Positions 7,636 through 14,576 of a stretch of DNA of 23,670 bases are shown one piece after another. Position numbers and translations under genes: made by a program. Origin of the DNA: Cyanobacteria bacterium UBA5018 (lineage in GTDB: Bacteria; Cyanobacteriota; Cyanobacteriia; PCC-6307; Cyanobiaceae); contig DGYA01000109.1 in the NCBI GenBank assembly GCA_002396505.1, positions 1-23,670 on the forward strand, written 5' to 3'. Each line of letters begins with the position of its first letter. Position 1 is the first letter of the stretch. Below the pieces are notes generated by a model. That model saw nothing but the letters and a program-made list of their open reading frames with translations, made no database searches and had not been told where the DNA came from.

Positions 7636-7785
7636 ATGGCAAACGACAGCGGTTCCCCCAAGTCGGTGATTTTTGGCCTGCTGGCCGTGATCGCTTCGAT
7701 CGGAGGCCTGGCCTTGCTGGTTTGGTGCACGGTGGTGCTGCTAGACCTCAAGCACCTGAACACCTCTGGTTTCACCCTGCCCTGA
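7636..7785 (+). CDS. Small single-pass membrane protein, function unknown
   Basis: This 49-residue protein has a polar start (MANDSGSPK) followed by one strongly hydrophobic helix, roughly residues 10-34. It ends with a short hydrophilic tail containing LDLKHLNTSGF. I do not recognise the family. The frame extends upstream to a Met at 7552, but those residues look like random translation, so ATG 7636 was chosen. It follows the desaturase by 110 bp and may or may not be cotranscribed with it. Confidence 0.5.
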   Translation: MANDSGSPKSVIFGLLAVIASIGGLALLVWCTVVLLDLKHLNTSGFTLP

Positions 7786-7830
7786 CCTCCCCTCCTTTTT
7801 TGCCAGGAAGCGCAGCTGCAGGCAGATGCC

Positions 7831-7884
7831 GGGCTGGGTTGAGTAATCGGGCTGGGTTGAGTAATCGCGCTGGGTGGAGTAATG
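7831..7884 (+). repeat. 18-bp tandem repeat, three copies
   Basis: The unit GGGCTGGGTTGAGTAATC occurs twice without change (7831-7848, 7849-7866), followed by a third copy with three changes (7867-7884). It lies in the 330-bp gap between the small membrane protein and the superoxide dismutase. The rest of that gap (7885-8113) is T-rich and shows no gene; any promoter for the downstream gene should be there, but no convincing boxes were identified. Confidence 0.85.
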
Positions 7885-8113
7885 AAGTGGTTGGAGATTT
7901 TGGTTCCGCGCAGGCATAGAGCCGCACCCTCTGTAGCTTGTTTCAGAAAATAATTGCTTCTGATGTATTTAATTTTTGTTTTTTTGCTAGCCGATTGGCT
8001 TGTCCGGGGCAGTTCCGCATTTTTAATTGCTTACAGGATCTCTTTTGCGTCCTTATCCCCCGCCTAGGGTGTCGATCCGGCAGGCTAATCACCTCCCCCC
8101 TTGCCGTCGCTAG

Positions 8114-8824
8114 ATGCCCTTTCCCTTGTTCACCAGGTTTCTGCTGGCTGGGCTCACGGCGCTCTGCCTGTTGCTGGGCAGCGCCCTGCCCGCCTGGGCC
8201 GAGTTCAGCTTGCCGCCGCTGCCCTATGCCGTCGATGCCCTGGAGCCGGCGATCGATGCCACCACGATGACGATCCACCACGATCGCCACCACGGCGCCT
8301 ACGTGGCCAATCTCAATGGCCAGATCCAGGCCAACCCCAGCCTGGCCGATCTCAACCTCAACGATCTGCAGGCCAAGATCTCCCAATTTCCCGTGGCTGT
8401 GCGCAACAACGGCGGTGGGCATTGGAACCACAGCTTGTTTTGGACCCTGCTAGCGCCTGCGGGCCAGGGGGGTAGCCCCTCCCAGGATCTGATCGCGGCT
8501 ATTGACAGGGATTTCGGTTCGATGCAGGCAATGCGGACCCAGTTTGAGCAGGCGGCGACTACCCGCTTTGGTTCGGGCTGGGCCTGGCTGATTCGCAAGC
8601 CCGATGGCAGCCTCGCCATCACCAGCACCGCCAACCAGGACAATCCACTGATGGATATCCCTGGCATCGAGCGCGGCGTGCCCCTGCTGGCGCTAGATGT
8701 ATGGGAGCATGCCTACTACCTCAAGTACCAGAACCGACGGCCCGACTACATCCAGGCCTGGTGGCCGCTGGTGAACTGGCAAGAGGTGAACCACCGCTAC
8801 GCCATCGCCACCTCTGGCCGCTGA
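8114..8824 (+). CDS. sodA: Exported Mn-type superoxide dismutase
   Basis: This enzyme of the Fe/Mn superoxide dismutase family converts superoxide to oxygen and hydrogen peroxide. The 236-residue protein begins with a clear signal peptide (hydrophobic 5-25, cleavage expected after AWA at 29), so the mature enzyme acts in the periplasm or thylakoid lumen. Metal ligands by comparison with the E. coli enzyme are His55, His106, Asp195 and His199. Gly102 in GGGHWNH and Gln175 in TANQDNPL are the residues that mark the manganese rather than the iron type. Length and motifs are complete. The start ATG 8114 fits the signal peptide. A C/T-rich spacer and a small membrane protein gene follow. Confidence 0.93.
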   Translation: MPFPLFTRFLLAGLTALCLLLGSALPAWAEFSLPPLPYAVDALEPAIDATTMTIHHDRHHGAYVANLNGQIQANPSLADLNLNDLQAKISQFPVAVRNNGGGHWNHSLFWTLLAPAGQGGSPSQDLIAAIDRDFGSMQAMRTQFEQAATTRFGSGWAWLIRKPDGSLAITSTANQDNPLMDIPGIERGVPLLALDVWEHAYYLKYQNRRPDYIQAWWPLVNWQEVNHRYAIATSGR

Positions 8825-8919
8825 TTCCCATTCATTTATCCCATCCCACCTAACCCAATCTCGTCTCATTTAATCCCGTTTCATCTCACTCATCCTCTTT
8901 AGTCATATCTACTAACACC
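8825..8919 (+). other. Guanine-poor, C/T-rich spacer
   Basis: The 95 bases between sodA and the next small gene contain only about three G on the plus strand and consist of degenerate TCCCAT, TCATT and TCATC units. No hairpin terminator is possible in such sequence, so read-through from sodA into the following gene is plausible. The transcript here would be unstructured. Confidence 0.6.
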
Positions 8920-9144
8920 ATGACCGGCAATCTCCAGGCGATTGGCTTTCTGTTCAGCTGGCTGCTGGGCTGGGGCATCGGCGGCTCCCTGATCGACGCC
9001 GGCTTGATCAATGCCGGCATTTATTCCCTGGAGGGCGGCCAACTGGGTACTGCGATCACCTTCTCGCTCTGGAGCCTGCTCTGGGGCGCCGGTGGCGTCT
9101 GGCTTTACGGGCGCTGGACCCAGCCCAGCGGCCCCAAAACCTGA
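8920..9144 (+). CDS. Small two-helix membrane protein, function unknown
   Basis: This 74-residue protein has two hydrophobic segments, about residues 7-30 and 42-63, joined by a short loop (IYSLEGGQLG). It has a short basic, hydrophilic C-terminus. Glycine-rich helices (LLGWGIGG, LLWGAGGVW) suggest close packing in the membrane. I do not recognise a named family. It is in the same direction as sodA and 95 bp behind it, without an intervening terminator, so the two may be cotranscribed. Confidence 0.6.
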   Translation: MTGNLQAIGFLFSWLLGWGIGGSLIDAGLINAGIYSLEGGQLGTAITFSLWSLLWGAGGVWLYGRWTQPSGPKT

Positions 9145-9409
9145 TCGGAGCCGCTGTGAGCTCTCTGATGAAGGCTGCGCAGCAAACCCGCTCCAGGGCA
9201 CCGGCCCCAACCCCAGCGGCGTTCGCCATCAATCTGCAGCAGATCTAGGTCGCTGCCCAGGCCAGCGGGGTGGCGATTGGCCCAAGCAGCCAAGGGCTAT
9301 GGCCAGGGCGCTCGTTTCTGAGTCGCCTTCAACACCGGCCGCTGCATCCCCGGCTGCCGCATTTTGGCCGCCGCTCGCCCATGGTGGTGCTGACCCTTGT
9401 GCCCAGACC

Positions 9410-9829
9410 ATGAGCAGCGCCAGCGAAGCCAATGCCCTTGACGTGCTGGTCAGTCCAGCCGTCCAACAGGTGCTGGATGCGATGCAAGCCGCTGAAATCA
9501 ATCCAGAAGACGCCCTGGAGATCAGCCTGGTGCTGCTGAACTTCCTGCAGGAGTACCACGTGGAAAACCTCGAGGAGCTGCTGGCTGATGAGCGGCCCGA
9601 TCCGATCAGCATCGCCGTCTGGGCCGCAGACAGCGCCCGTCTCAAGACGGCTCGGCAGCTATTGGGGGAGGTGCTTGGCGAGGACGACGATGAAGATGAC
9701 GATGATGAAATAGCTGATGAGGACGAGTTGGATGAAACCGCTGAAGATGACGATGACGAAGAGATAGACGACGAAGCCGACGAAGAAGCCGAAGACGAAG
9801 CGGATGAGGACGACTCCGCCCTTGGCTAG
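9410..9829 (+). CDS. Protein with helical N-terminal half and very acidic tail, unknown
   Basis: This protein of about 139 residues starts MSSASEANALDVL. The first 85 residues look like a small helical domain (VQQVLDAMQAAEINPEDAL, then a Leu-rich helix LEISLVLLNFLQEYH). The last 50 or so are almost only Asp and Glu with a few Ala/Ile. Such tails bind basic proteins, metal ions or nucleic-acid-binding partners, but no specific role can be given. An upstream in-frame Met at 9299 would add 37 low-complexity residues and is less likely. The 9145-9409 gap before it holds no convincing gene. Confidence 0.6.
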   Translation: MSSASEANALDVLVSPAVQQVLDAMQAAEINPEDALEISLVLLNFLQEYHVENLEELLADERPDPISIAVWAADSARLKTARQLLGEVLGEDDDEDDDDEIADEDELDETAEDDDDEEIDDEADEEAEDEADEDDSALG

Positions 9830-10270
9830 GCGGTAGCGGGGCCTCAGTCACGGCTGCTCCAGGGGGCTTTCCCTATGGAGTGAGCGAGTATTTGTTCGCT
9901 CCTGGAGAGCAGCCAATCCAGATTGTATTGTGGCTGGAGCCATGGCCAGGTGGTCTCAGCATTGAGGCCATCCTATGGATCCTGGCTCCATAGAATTTGG
10001 AGATCACTATTTTATTTTGCCTTGTAACTGACTTATTGGTAACTTAAAAACGCATATCTCGCCGATCTAGTGACGGGATAGCCGTCAACTTTCCTGGCAG
10101 AGGGGGGACCGGGACGAAGGCCTTGTGATTGCCTTTTAGCGGATTTTGAACGCCTAATCCTATTTTGTGCCTCGCCCCCTCACCGAGCAAGTTATGGGTG
10201 TCGCTAGGGAGTGAAGACGCGTCAATTAAGTTAAGCAAGCCCTAATTATGCAATTGGGCTCCGGGAGGTG
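9830..10270. other. Long intergenic region
   Basis: About 440 bp between the acidic-tail gene and the leader frame of the ABC exporter shows no protein gene I can support. Its left part (9852-9993) is rich in hairpins, listed separately. The centre (10005-10060) is AT-rich. A 64-codon minus-strand frame at 10044-10238 has no recognisable family and was not accepted. Confidence 0.5.
9852..9993 (+). other. Series of strong hairpins, possible structured RNA or terminator
   Basis: GGCTGCTCCAGG at 9852-9863 can pair with CCTGGAGAGCAGCC at 9901-9914 (two-base bulge), enclosing an inner AGCGA/TCGCT stem. TGGCC at 9943-9947 pairs with GGCCA at 9966-9970, with a CTCA/TGAG stem inside. CTATGGA at 9973-9979 pairs with TCCATAG at 9987-9993 and is followed by a T-rich stretch. 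It starts 22 bp after the acidic-tail gene, so it may form a 3' end structure or an independent small RNA. No promoter was found for the latter. Confidence 0.4.
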
Positions 10271-10345
10271 ATGCCACCAAGGTTGGCTTGCGCTTGTCTG
10301 CGGTTAATTACTCCAAAAGCCTTTGGCGATATGGCTAATTTTTGA
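10271..10345 (+). CDS. Possible 24-residue leader peptide of the ABC exporter gene
   Basis: ATG 10271 follows a near-perfect anti-16S complement (GGGAGGTG), though with unusually short spacing. The frame codes for 24 residues and stops at TGA 10343-10345, which shares its last base with the ATG (10345) of the ABC exporter. This TGATG overlap is a classic translational coupling layout. The upstream motif, the overlap and the absence of any site directly before the exporter start together make a leader frame plausible. The peptide itself (two Cys, several basic residues) is not recognisable. Confidence 0.35.
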   Translation: MPPRLACACLRLITPKAFGDMANF

Positions 10346-12228
10346 TGTTGATTGGCATTGCGCCTGCCGCTGAGGGGGGGCTTGCCTGCAGAGTGGTGGC
10401 CTCTGCTCCTCTCGGCTCAACTCCCATGCAAAGCGGCGCCAACCCCCGTTTGAGCGGGCTGCAGCGATTGCTAATTACTTTGCAACCGCATCGGCGCCTG
10501 GTGCTGCTGGCGGCCAGCTGCTCGGTGCTAAACAAACTTTTCGACCTGGCTCCACCGGTGTTGATTGGCCTGGCGGTGGATGTGGTGGTGCGGCAGCAAA
10601 CGGCCTGGCTGAGCAGGTTTGGCTTTGCCAGCGTGCCCAGTCAGTTAGCCCTGTTGGCAGTGCTCTCTTTCTTGATCTGGAGCGCTGAATCTCTGTTTGA
10701 ATACCTTTATGCTTTGCTCTGGCGAAATTTGGCCCAAACTGTGCAGCACAGCTTGCGGCTTGAGGCCTACGATCATCTACAGAAGTTGGAGATGGCTTTC
10801 TTCGAGGCAAGTAGCAGTGGTCGATTGATGACCGTGCTCAACGATGACATCAACCAACTTGAGCGATTCCTCGATCACGGAGCCAATGAATTGCTCCAAC
10901 TGATCACTACAGTTACGGTGGTGGGGGCGGCGATGCTCTGGCTCTCGCCCACCGTGGCCGGGGTGTCCTTCCTGCCGATTCCGCTGATCCTATGGGGTTC
11001 GCTGCATTTTCAGCGCCGGCTTGGGCCCCGCTACGCCGAAGTGCGTGAACAAGCCGGCGATCTGGCCAGCTTGCTTAGCAACAATCTCAGCGGAATTCTC
11101 ACGATTAAGAGCTATACGGCAGAAGCTTGGGAGCTGGCTCGCTTAGAGCGCTACAGTCAAGCTTATCGCGCCAGCAACCGCCGCACCATTCGTGTTTCAG
11201 CCGCGTTTATTCCCCTCATCAGATTCGCGATTCTGTTTGCCTTCCTGGCGATTCTGGTGATCGGTGGTCTCCAGGCCTGGAGGGGCTCGATTGCCGTTGG
11301 TAGTTATAGCTTCCTCGTATTTATCACCCAGCGACTGCTTTGGCCCCTCACCTCATTGGGGCGCACTCTCGATGATTACCAGCGGGCGATGGCCTCCACT
11401 AATCGGGTGCTGGATTTGTTGGATACACCGATTGCCATCCCCAGCGGCAGCCGTCCACTTGACATCAATCGTGTAAGAGGAGAGCTGCGTTTTCAATCAG
11501 TGGGTTTTGGCTATGCAGGCCGGGAGCCGCTGCTAAGTAACTTTGAGCTGCTGGTACCGGCGGGCAGCACCTTGGGGGTCGTCGGTGCCACCGGCTCTGG
11601 CAAGAGCACCTTGGTTAAGTTGCTACTGCGTTTTTATGAATTGCAACAGGGTCAAATTCTGCTGGATGGCATCCCGATCGCCGATTTGCAGTTGGGCGAT
11701 CTGCGCCGTGCCATTGGTTTGGTGAGCCAGGAGGTGTTTTTGTTTCACGGCACTGTGGCCGAGAACATTGCCTACGGCAGCTTCCACTGCCGCCGATCCG
11801 CCATCGAGCAGGCGGCCCAACTGGCGGAAGCGGCCCGGTTTATCGAACTTCTGCCCCAGGGCTACGACACCGTGGTGGGTGAACGGGGTCAGCGACTTTC
11901 CGGCGGCCAGCGCCAACGCATAGCTCTGGCAAGGGCCATTCTTAAAAATCCGCCCCTGTTGGTGCTCGATGAAGCCACCGCCGCTGTCGACAACGAAACA
12001 GAAGCGGCTATTCAGCGGTCGCTGGATTTGATCACGGCGGAACGCACCACGCTGGTGATTGCCCACCGCCTCTCCACCGTGCGACATGCTGACCAGATCG
12101 TGGTGATGGACCATGGTCAACTGATCGAGAGTGGCAACCATGAGCAGCTGATCCGCCGCGATGGTGCCTACGCCAATCTCTGGCGAGTTCAGGCTGGTCT
12201 GCGGCCTGGGGAGGATCTGTGTCTTTGA
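10345..12228 (+). CDS. ABC exporter, fused membrane and ATPase domains (MsbA/lipid or multidrug type)
   Basis: This half-transporter of about 627 residues should work as a homodimer or with a partner half, exporting a lipid or hydrophobic compound across the inner membrane. Residues about 50-330 form the six-helix type I exporter domain. The ATPase domain has Walker A GATGSGKST near 415, signature LSGGQRQRIALARAI near 520, Walker B LLVLDEA near 540 and the switch His in IAHRLS near 572, all intact. The start is ATG 10345, overlapping the stop of a possible leader frame. A later Met at 10426 (MQSGANPRL) would remove 27 weakly conserved residues and is also reasonable. The substrate cannot be inferred from the neighbours. 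Confidence 0.9.
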   Translation: MLIGIAPAAEGGLACRVVASAPLGSTPMQSGANPRLSGLQRLLITLQPHRRLVLLAASCSVLNKLFDLAPPVLIGLAVDVVVRQQTAWLSRFGFASVPSQLALLAVLSFLIWSAESLFEYLYALLWRNLAQTVQHSLRLEAYDHLQKLEMAFFEASSSGRLMTVLNDDINQLERFLDHGANELLQLITTVTVVGAAMLWLSPTVAGVSFLPIPLILWGSLHFQRRLGPRYAEVREQAGDLASLLSNNLSGILTIKSYTAEAWELARLERYSQAYRASNRRTIRVSAAFIPLIRFAILFAFLAILVIGGLQAWRGSIAVGSYSFLVFITQRLLWPLTSLGRTLDDYQRAMASTNRVLDLLDTPIAIPSGSRPLDINRVRGELRFQSVGFGYAGREPLLSNFELLVPAGSTLGVVGATGSGKSTLVKLLLRFYELQQGQILLDGIPIADLQLGDLRRAIGLVSQEVFLFHGTVAENIAYGSFHCRRSAIEQAAQLAEAARFIELLPQGYDTVVGERGQRLSGGQRQRIALARAILKNPPLLVLDEATAAVDNETEAAIQRSLDLITAERTTLVIAHRLSTVRHADQIVVMDHGQLIESGNHEQLIRRDGAYANLWRVQAGLRPGEDLCL

Positions 12229-12401
12229 GCCACTGGCTAGCGGCTGGCTGGGCCGGCCAGCGAACTGACCGCAGTAACCGCTAGCTGCGGCAGCTTCCCA
12301 GCAGCGGTGTAATACCTTTAATCGATGGAGAGTTATCAGGCCGCCAGGCTCCCCAAGCGGGGGCATCCCAGCAACCAATCCCGAACGGGGCTAGAGAATC
12401 G
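12229..12401. other. Intergenic gap with a small hairpin
   Basis: After the ABC exporter stop, GCTGGC at 12243-12248 can pair with GCCAGC at 12256-12261 around a seven-base loop. There is no T-run after it, so it is at best a weak terminator. The rest of the gap up to the LCP promoter holds no gene. Confidence 0.35.
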
Positions 12402-12410
12402 TGGTATAAT
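12402..12410 (+). promoter_or_regulatory. Extended -10 promoter element upstream of the LCP gene
   Basis: TGGTATAAT is a perfect extended -10 box (TGn plus consensus TATAAT). No good -35 sequence is present 17 bp upstream, which is common for extended -10 promoters. Transcription would start near 12417, just before a hairpin and a short coupled reading frame leading into the LCP gene. Confidence 0.6.
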
Positions 12411-12420
12411 GCTAAAAAGA

Positions 12421-12513
12421 CTACGGCAAGGCCCCGTAGGCATGGTCAAAATCTCAATGAGCGGCAAACGTAGGTCGATTGAAATTACAATAAATTCAAA
12501 ATTTTTATTTTAA
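12421..12513 (+). promoter_or_regulatory. 5' leader: hairpin plus short coupled reading frame
   Basis: CTACGG at 12421-12426 pairs with CCGTAG at 12434-12439 around a seven-base loop, at the expected 5' end of the transcript. Three bases later ATG 12442 opens a 23-codon frame, rich in Lys/Arg then Ile/Phe. Its stop TAA (12511-12513) shares a base with the ATG of the LCP gene. The layout would make translation of the LCP gene depend on translation of the leader. Confidence 0.4.
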
Positions 12514-13460
12514 TGGCTGTTGGGCTGAATTCTAAGGGCTTAACAGCGAAAGGTCCGCCGCCTCGGGGCCGGCGCAGCCATTACCGGCGTGCCCCAGTTT
12601 TAATCGCCATAGCCCTGGGCCTTGGCGGTGGTTTGTTGCTGGCCGCACCACTGGCTGGGTTACTGAACGGCAAGCCCATCGCTAGCGGCTCTCACCTCAC
12701 TAATCCCTTTGCATCTTGGATAAATGTCGGCAGTCAGGACATCTTGGTGCTGGGCACCGATGTTGGCGGCGGCAATACCGATGTGATCACTTGGCTACGG
12801 GTGGAGGGTGATGTAACCCATCTCACTCAAATTCCAAGGGACTCGTATATAGAGGCCGAGGGCTATGGACCGCAAAAAATAAATGCTCTCTATGCTTTGG
12901 GTGGGGTTGACCTGCTCAAGCGGGAGTTATCGCGTAAGTTGGGTCGTCCAATAACCCACCATGTGATTGTAAATCTGTCTGCAATTCGTCAGATGGCTGA
13001 TGCGCTTGGTGGTATCGAAGTGGATGTGCCCAAGCGGCTTTACTATGTGGATAATAGCCAGGGGCTGTTTATTGACCTGCAGCCCGGTCCGCAGCTTTTG
13101 AAAGGAAGAGCCCTAGAGGGCTTCCTGCGCTTTCGTCATGATGAGATGGGCGATATCGGACGCCTTCAGCGTCAACAACTGGCCCTTAAAGCTCTCTTTA
13201 ATAAGCTTACCAGCCCCGATCAGCTTGTGCGTTTGCCAATCCTGTTGGCCAGTGCCGGCCGCAATCTAAAAACAGATCTAGGACCGATGGAGCTGGGGGG
13301 ATTGATCACCGCCATGGGCACCACAAGCCTGGAAACCAAGCGGTTGGGAGGACGGCCCTTTATGCGCAATGGTTTGAGTTATTGGCATGCTGATTGGCCG
13401 GCCCACGGCTCCACAGATGAATCCAATGGAGGTGATGATCGCTACCGTTTCCTTTTCTAA
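12513..13460 (+). CDS. LCP (LytR-CpsA-Psr) family glycopolymer transferase
   Basis: LCP enzymes move lipid-linked glycopolymers onto peptidoglycan or other acceptors outside the cytoplasmic membrane. The protein has 315 residues: a basic cytoplasmic start, one membrane helix at about 28-50, then the LCP domain from 75 to about 235. Typical elements are ILVLGTDVGGGNTD (Asp83, Asp90), the active-site region LTQIPRDSY (Arg109, Asp110), and FLRFRHDEMGDIGRLQRQQ with conserved Arg206, Arg208, Arg217 and Arg220. The remaining 80 residues are a less conserved tail. Expression probably starts at the extended -10 box at 12402-12410. No glycan export genes are next to it, apart from the upstream ABC exporter, which could conceivably supply substrate. 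Confidence 0.9.
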   Translation: MAVGLNSKGLTAKGPPPRGRRSHYRRAPVLIAIALGLGGGLLLAAPLAGLLNGKPIASGSHLTNPFASWINVGSQDILVLGTDVGGGNTDVITWLRVEGDVTHLTQIPRDSYIEAEGYGPQKINALYALGGVDLLKRELSRKLGRPITHHVIVNLSAIRQMADALGGIEVDVPKRLYYVDNSQGLFIDLQPGPQLLKGRALEGFLRFRHDEMGDIGRLQRQQLALKALFNKLTSPDQLVRLPILLASAGRNLKTDLGPMELGGLITAMGTTSLETKRLGGRPFMRNGLSYWHADWPAHGSTDESNGGDDRYRFLF

Positions 13461-13847
13461 ATTGAGACCTGTTATTTGTGAAAGTCTGGAGCTCCCAACT
13501 CCTTTATGTCAGGGGCGATTGCCCTGGGCGGTCCGCAAGCTTTCGGCTTAAACCAGGCTTCATCTCTGCTGCAAACGTTTTCGCCTCTCAATCCATGCCC
13601 TCAGATTTTCGGTTTGGTCTTCAGTTAGGGAAGCTCTGGAAAGCCGGTCGCCAGTGGGGGCACTCCCTTCCGCAAACTAGGATCTGTGCGCTCCCCTAGG
13701 CGCCGCTGATGGGTTTTCCAGGGGTTCCTTGAATTTCAATTACTAATGTTGCTGGGGCTGTTATTGATGCAGCTATTATTGCAGCTGTGATTGGCAGGCA
13801 TGTTCTTGCTAAAGCTGTTATTATTGCAGCTGCTATTCGTAGGATTT
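13461..13847. other. Intergenic region between convergent genes
   Basis: About 390 bp without a supportable gene separate the LCP gene (plus) and the MgtC-like gene (minus). The right third is a repetitive AT-rich stretch described separately. A 73-codon plus-strand frame at 13478-13699 has no recognisable features and is rejected. Confidence 0.5.
13757..13837. repeat. Degenerate 24-bp repeat
   Basis: GCTGTTATTGATGCAGC with following TATTATT (13757-13780) recurs as a 24-bp copy at 13814-13837 with four changes. A partial copy lies between them. CAGCT/AGCTG pairs within it can form small hairpins. One frame would encode an Ala/Ile/Val-rich stretch but has no start codon. It lies directly behind the MgtC-like gene and could act in its 3' end. 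Confidence 0.55.
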
Positions 13848-14357
13848 TTATTTTTGTGATGTCGTTTCTGTTGGATTTCCGGCTGATTTTTCAGTTTCGG
13901 TTCCGGGGGATTGGTCGCCTTGCTTATCGTTGCGGTGGTCGCGATCGGTGAGGGTGATTAGGGCCAGCAGCAGGGCTGCTCCAGCCATGATTGGGGTGGA
14001 GGTGGCTACGGTGACCCCAAGGGCGGCCGTAAACCAGATAGAAGCGGCACTGGTGAGACCATGCACTTCAGGAATGGTTTGCTTGGGCCGGGAAGCCACC
14101 AGAATTTCACCGGCACCCAGAAAGCCCACTCCGCTGGCAACGCCTTGAATGGCACGACTGCGGGCCTGGGCATCACCACCCGAGGCAAGCACCAATAGAC
14201 AGGCGCTTAGCCCCACCAACACATGCACCCGCAATCGATTCGGCCGCAGGGTGTTGCCATGGTGGGCACGGTTCATGCCCACCACCAGGCCACAGAGCAC
14301 CGCCAGTCCGAGGCGCAGCAGGATCTCCAGGTCTGGCGTGACTACAAGTGTCGTCAT
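13848..14357 (-). CDS. MgtC/SapB family membrane protein
   Basis: This protein of about 169 residues has four or so membrane helices and the MgtC hallmark pattern: GLAVLCGLVVGMNR, then RLRVHVLVGLSA, GVASGVGFLGAGEIL and VHGLTSAASIWFTAALG. MgtC proteins modulate magnesium homeostasis and F-type ATP synthase activity in several bacteria; the precise role in cyanobacteria is not known. The frame extends upstream to 14495, but the extra 46 residues are Cys/Gly/Pro-rich and not membrane-like, so ATG 14357 is preferred (14387 is the next option). The C-terminal 30 residues are hydrophilic and charged (TDRDHRNDKQGDQ). No magnesium-responsive leader was recognised upstream. Confidence 0.85.
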   Translation of the reverse strand: MTTLVVTPDLEILLRLGLAVLCGLVVGMNRAHHGNTLRPNRLRVHVLVGLSACLLVLASGGDAQARSRAIQGVASGVGFLGAGEILVASRPKQTIPEVHGLTSAASIWFTAALGVTVATSTPIMAGAALLLALITLTDRDHRNDKQGDQSPGTETEKSAGNPTETTSQK

Positions 14358-14576
14358 GGGCAGGGTGTTGAGCGGGCCGCCGGGCATGTCGCAGGTCGGG
14401 CAGGGCGGCTTCCCATCCTCAACCCCAGCCTGGCCGCTGCATGAGCGAACTTCGAGCCCACCAGGGGCAGCCATTGCCGACCAGATGGTTAGCAATAGGG
14501 ACCTAGGAACGCCCAGCTGTATCTGTAAATGCTTCCTGTGTTTAGTGGTTGGTGAATCCTCGAGTTTTAGGCTTTT

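Noticed and set aside
9156..9248. Thirty-codon plus-strand frame from GTG 9156
   Set aside because: Short, no initiation site and no family resemblance; cannot be separated from chance.
10044..10238. Minus-strand 64-codon frame in the long intergenic region
   Set aside because: Considered as an insertion sequence remnant, but no transposase motif or terminal repeats were found.
13478..13699. Plus-strand 73-codon frame after the LCP gene
   Set aside because: Composition is irregular, and no domain, signal or neighbour supports it.
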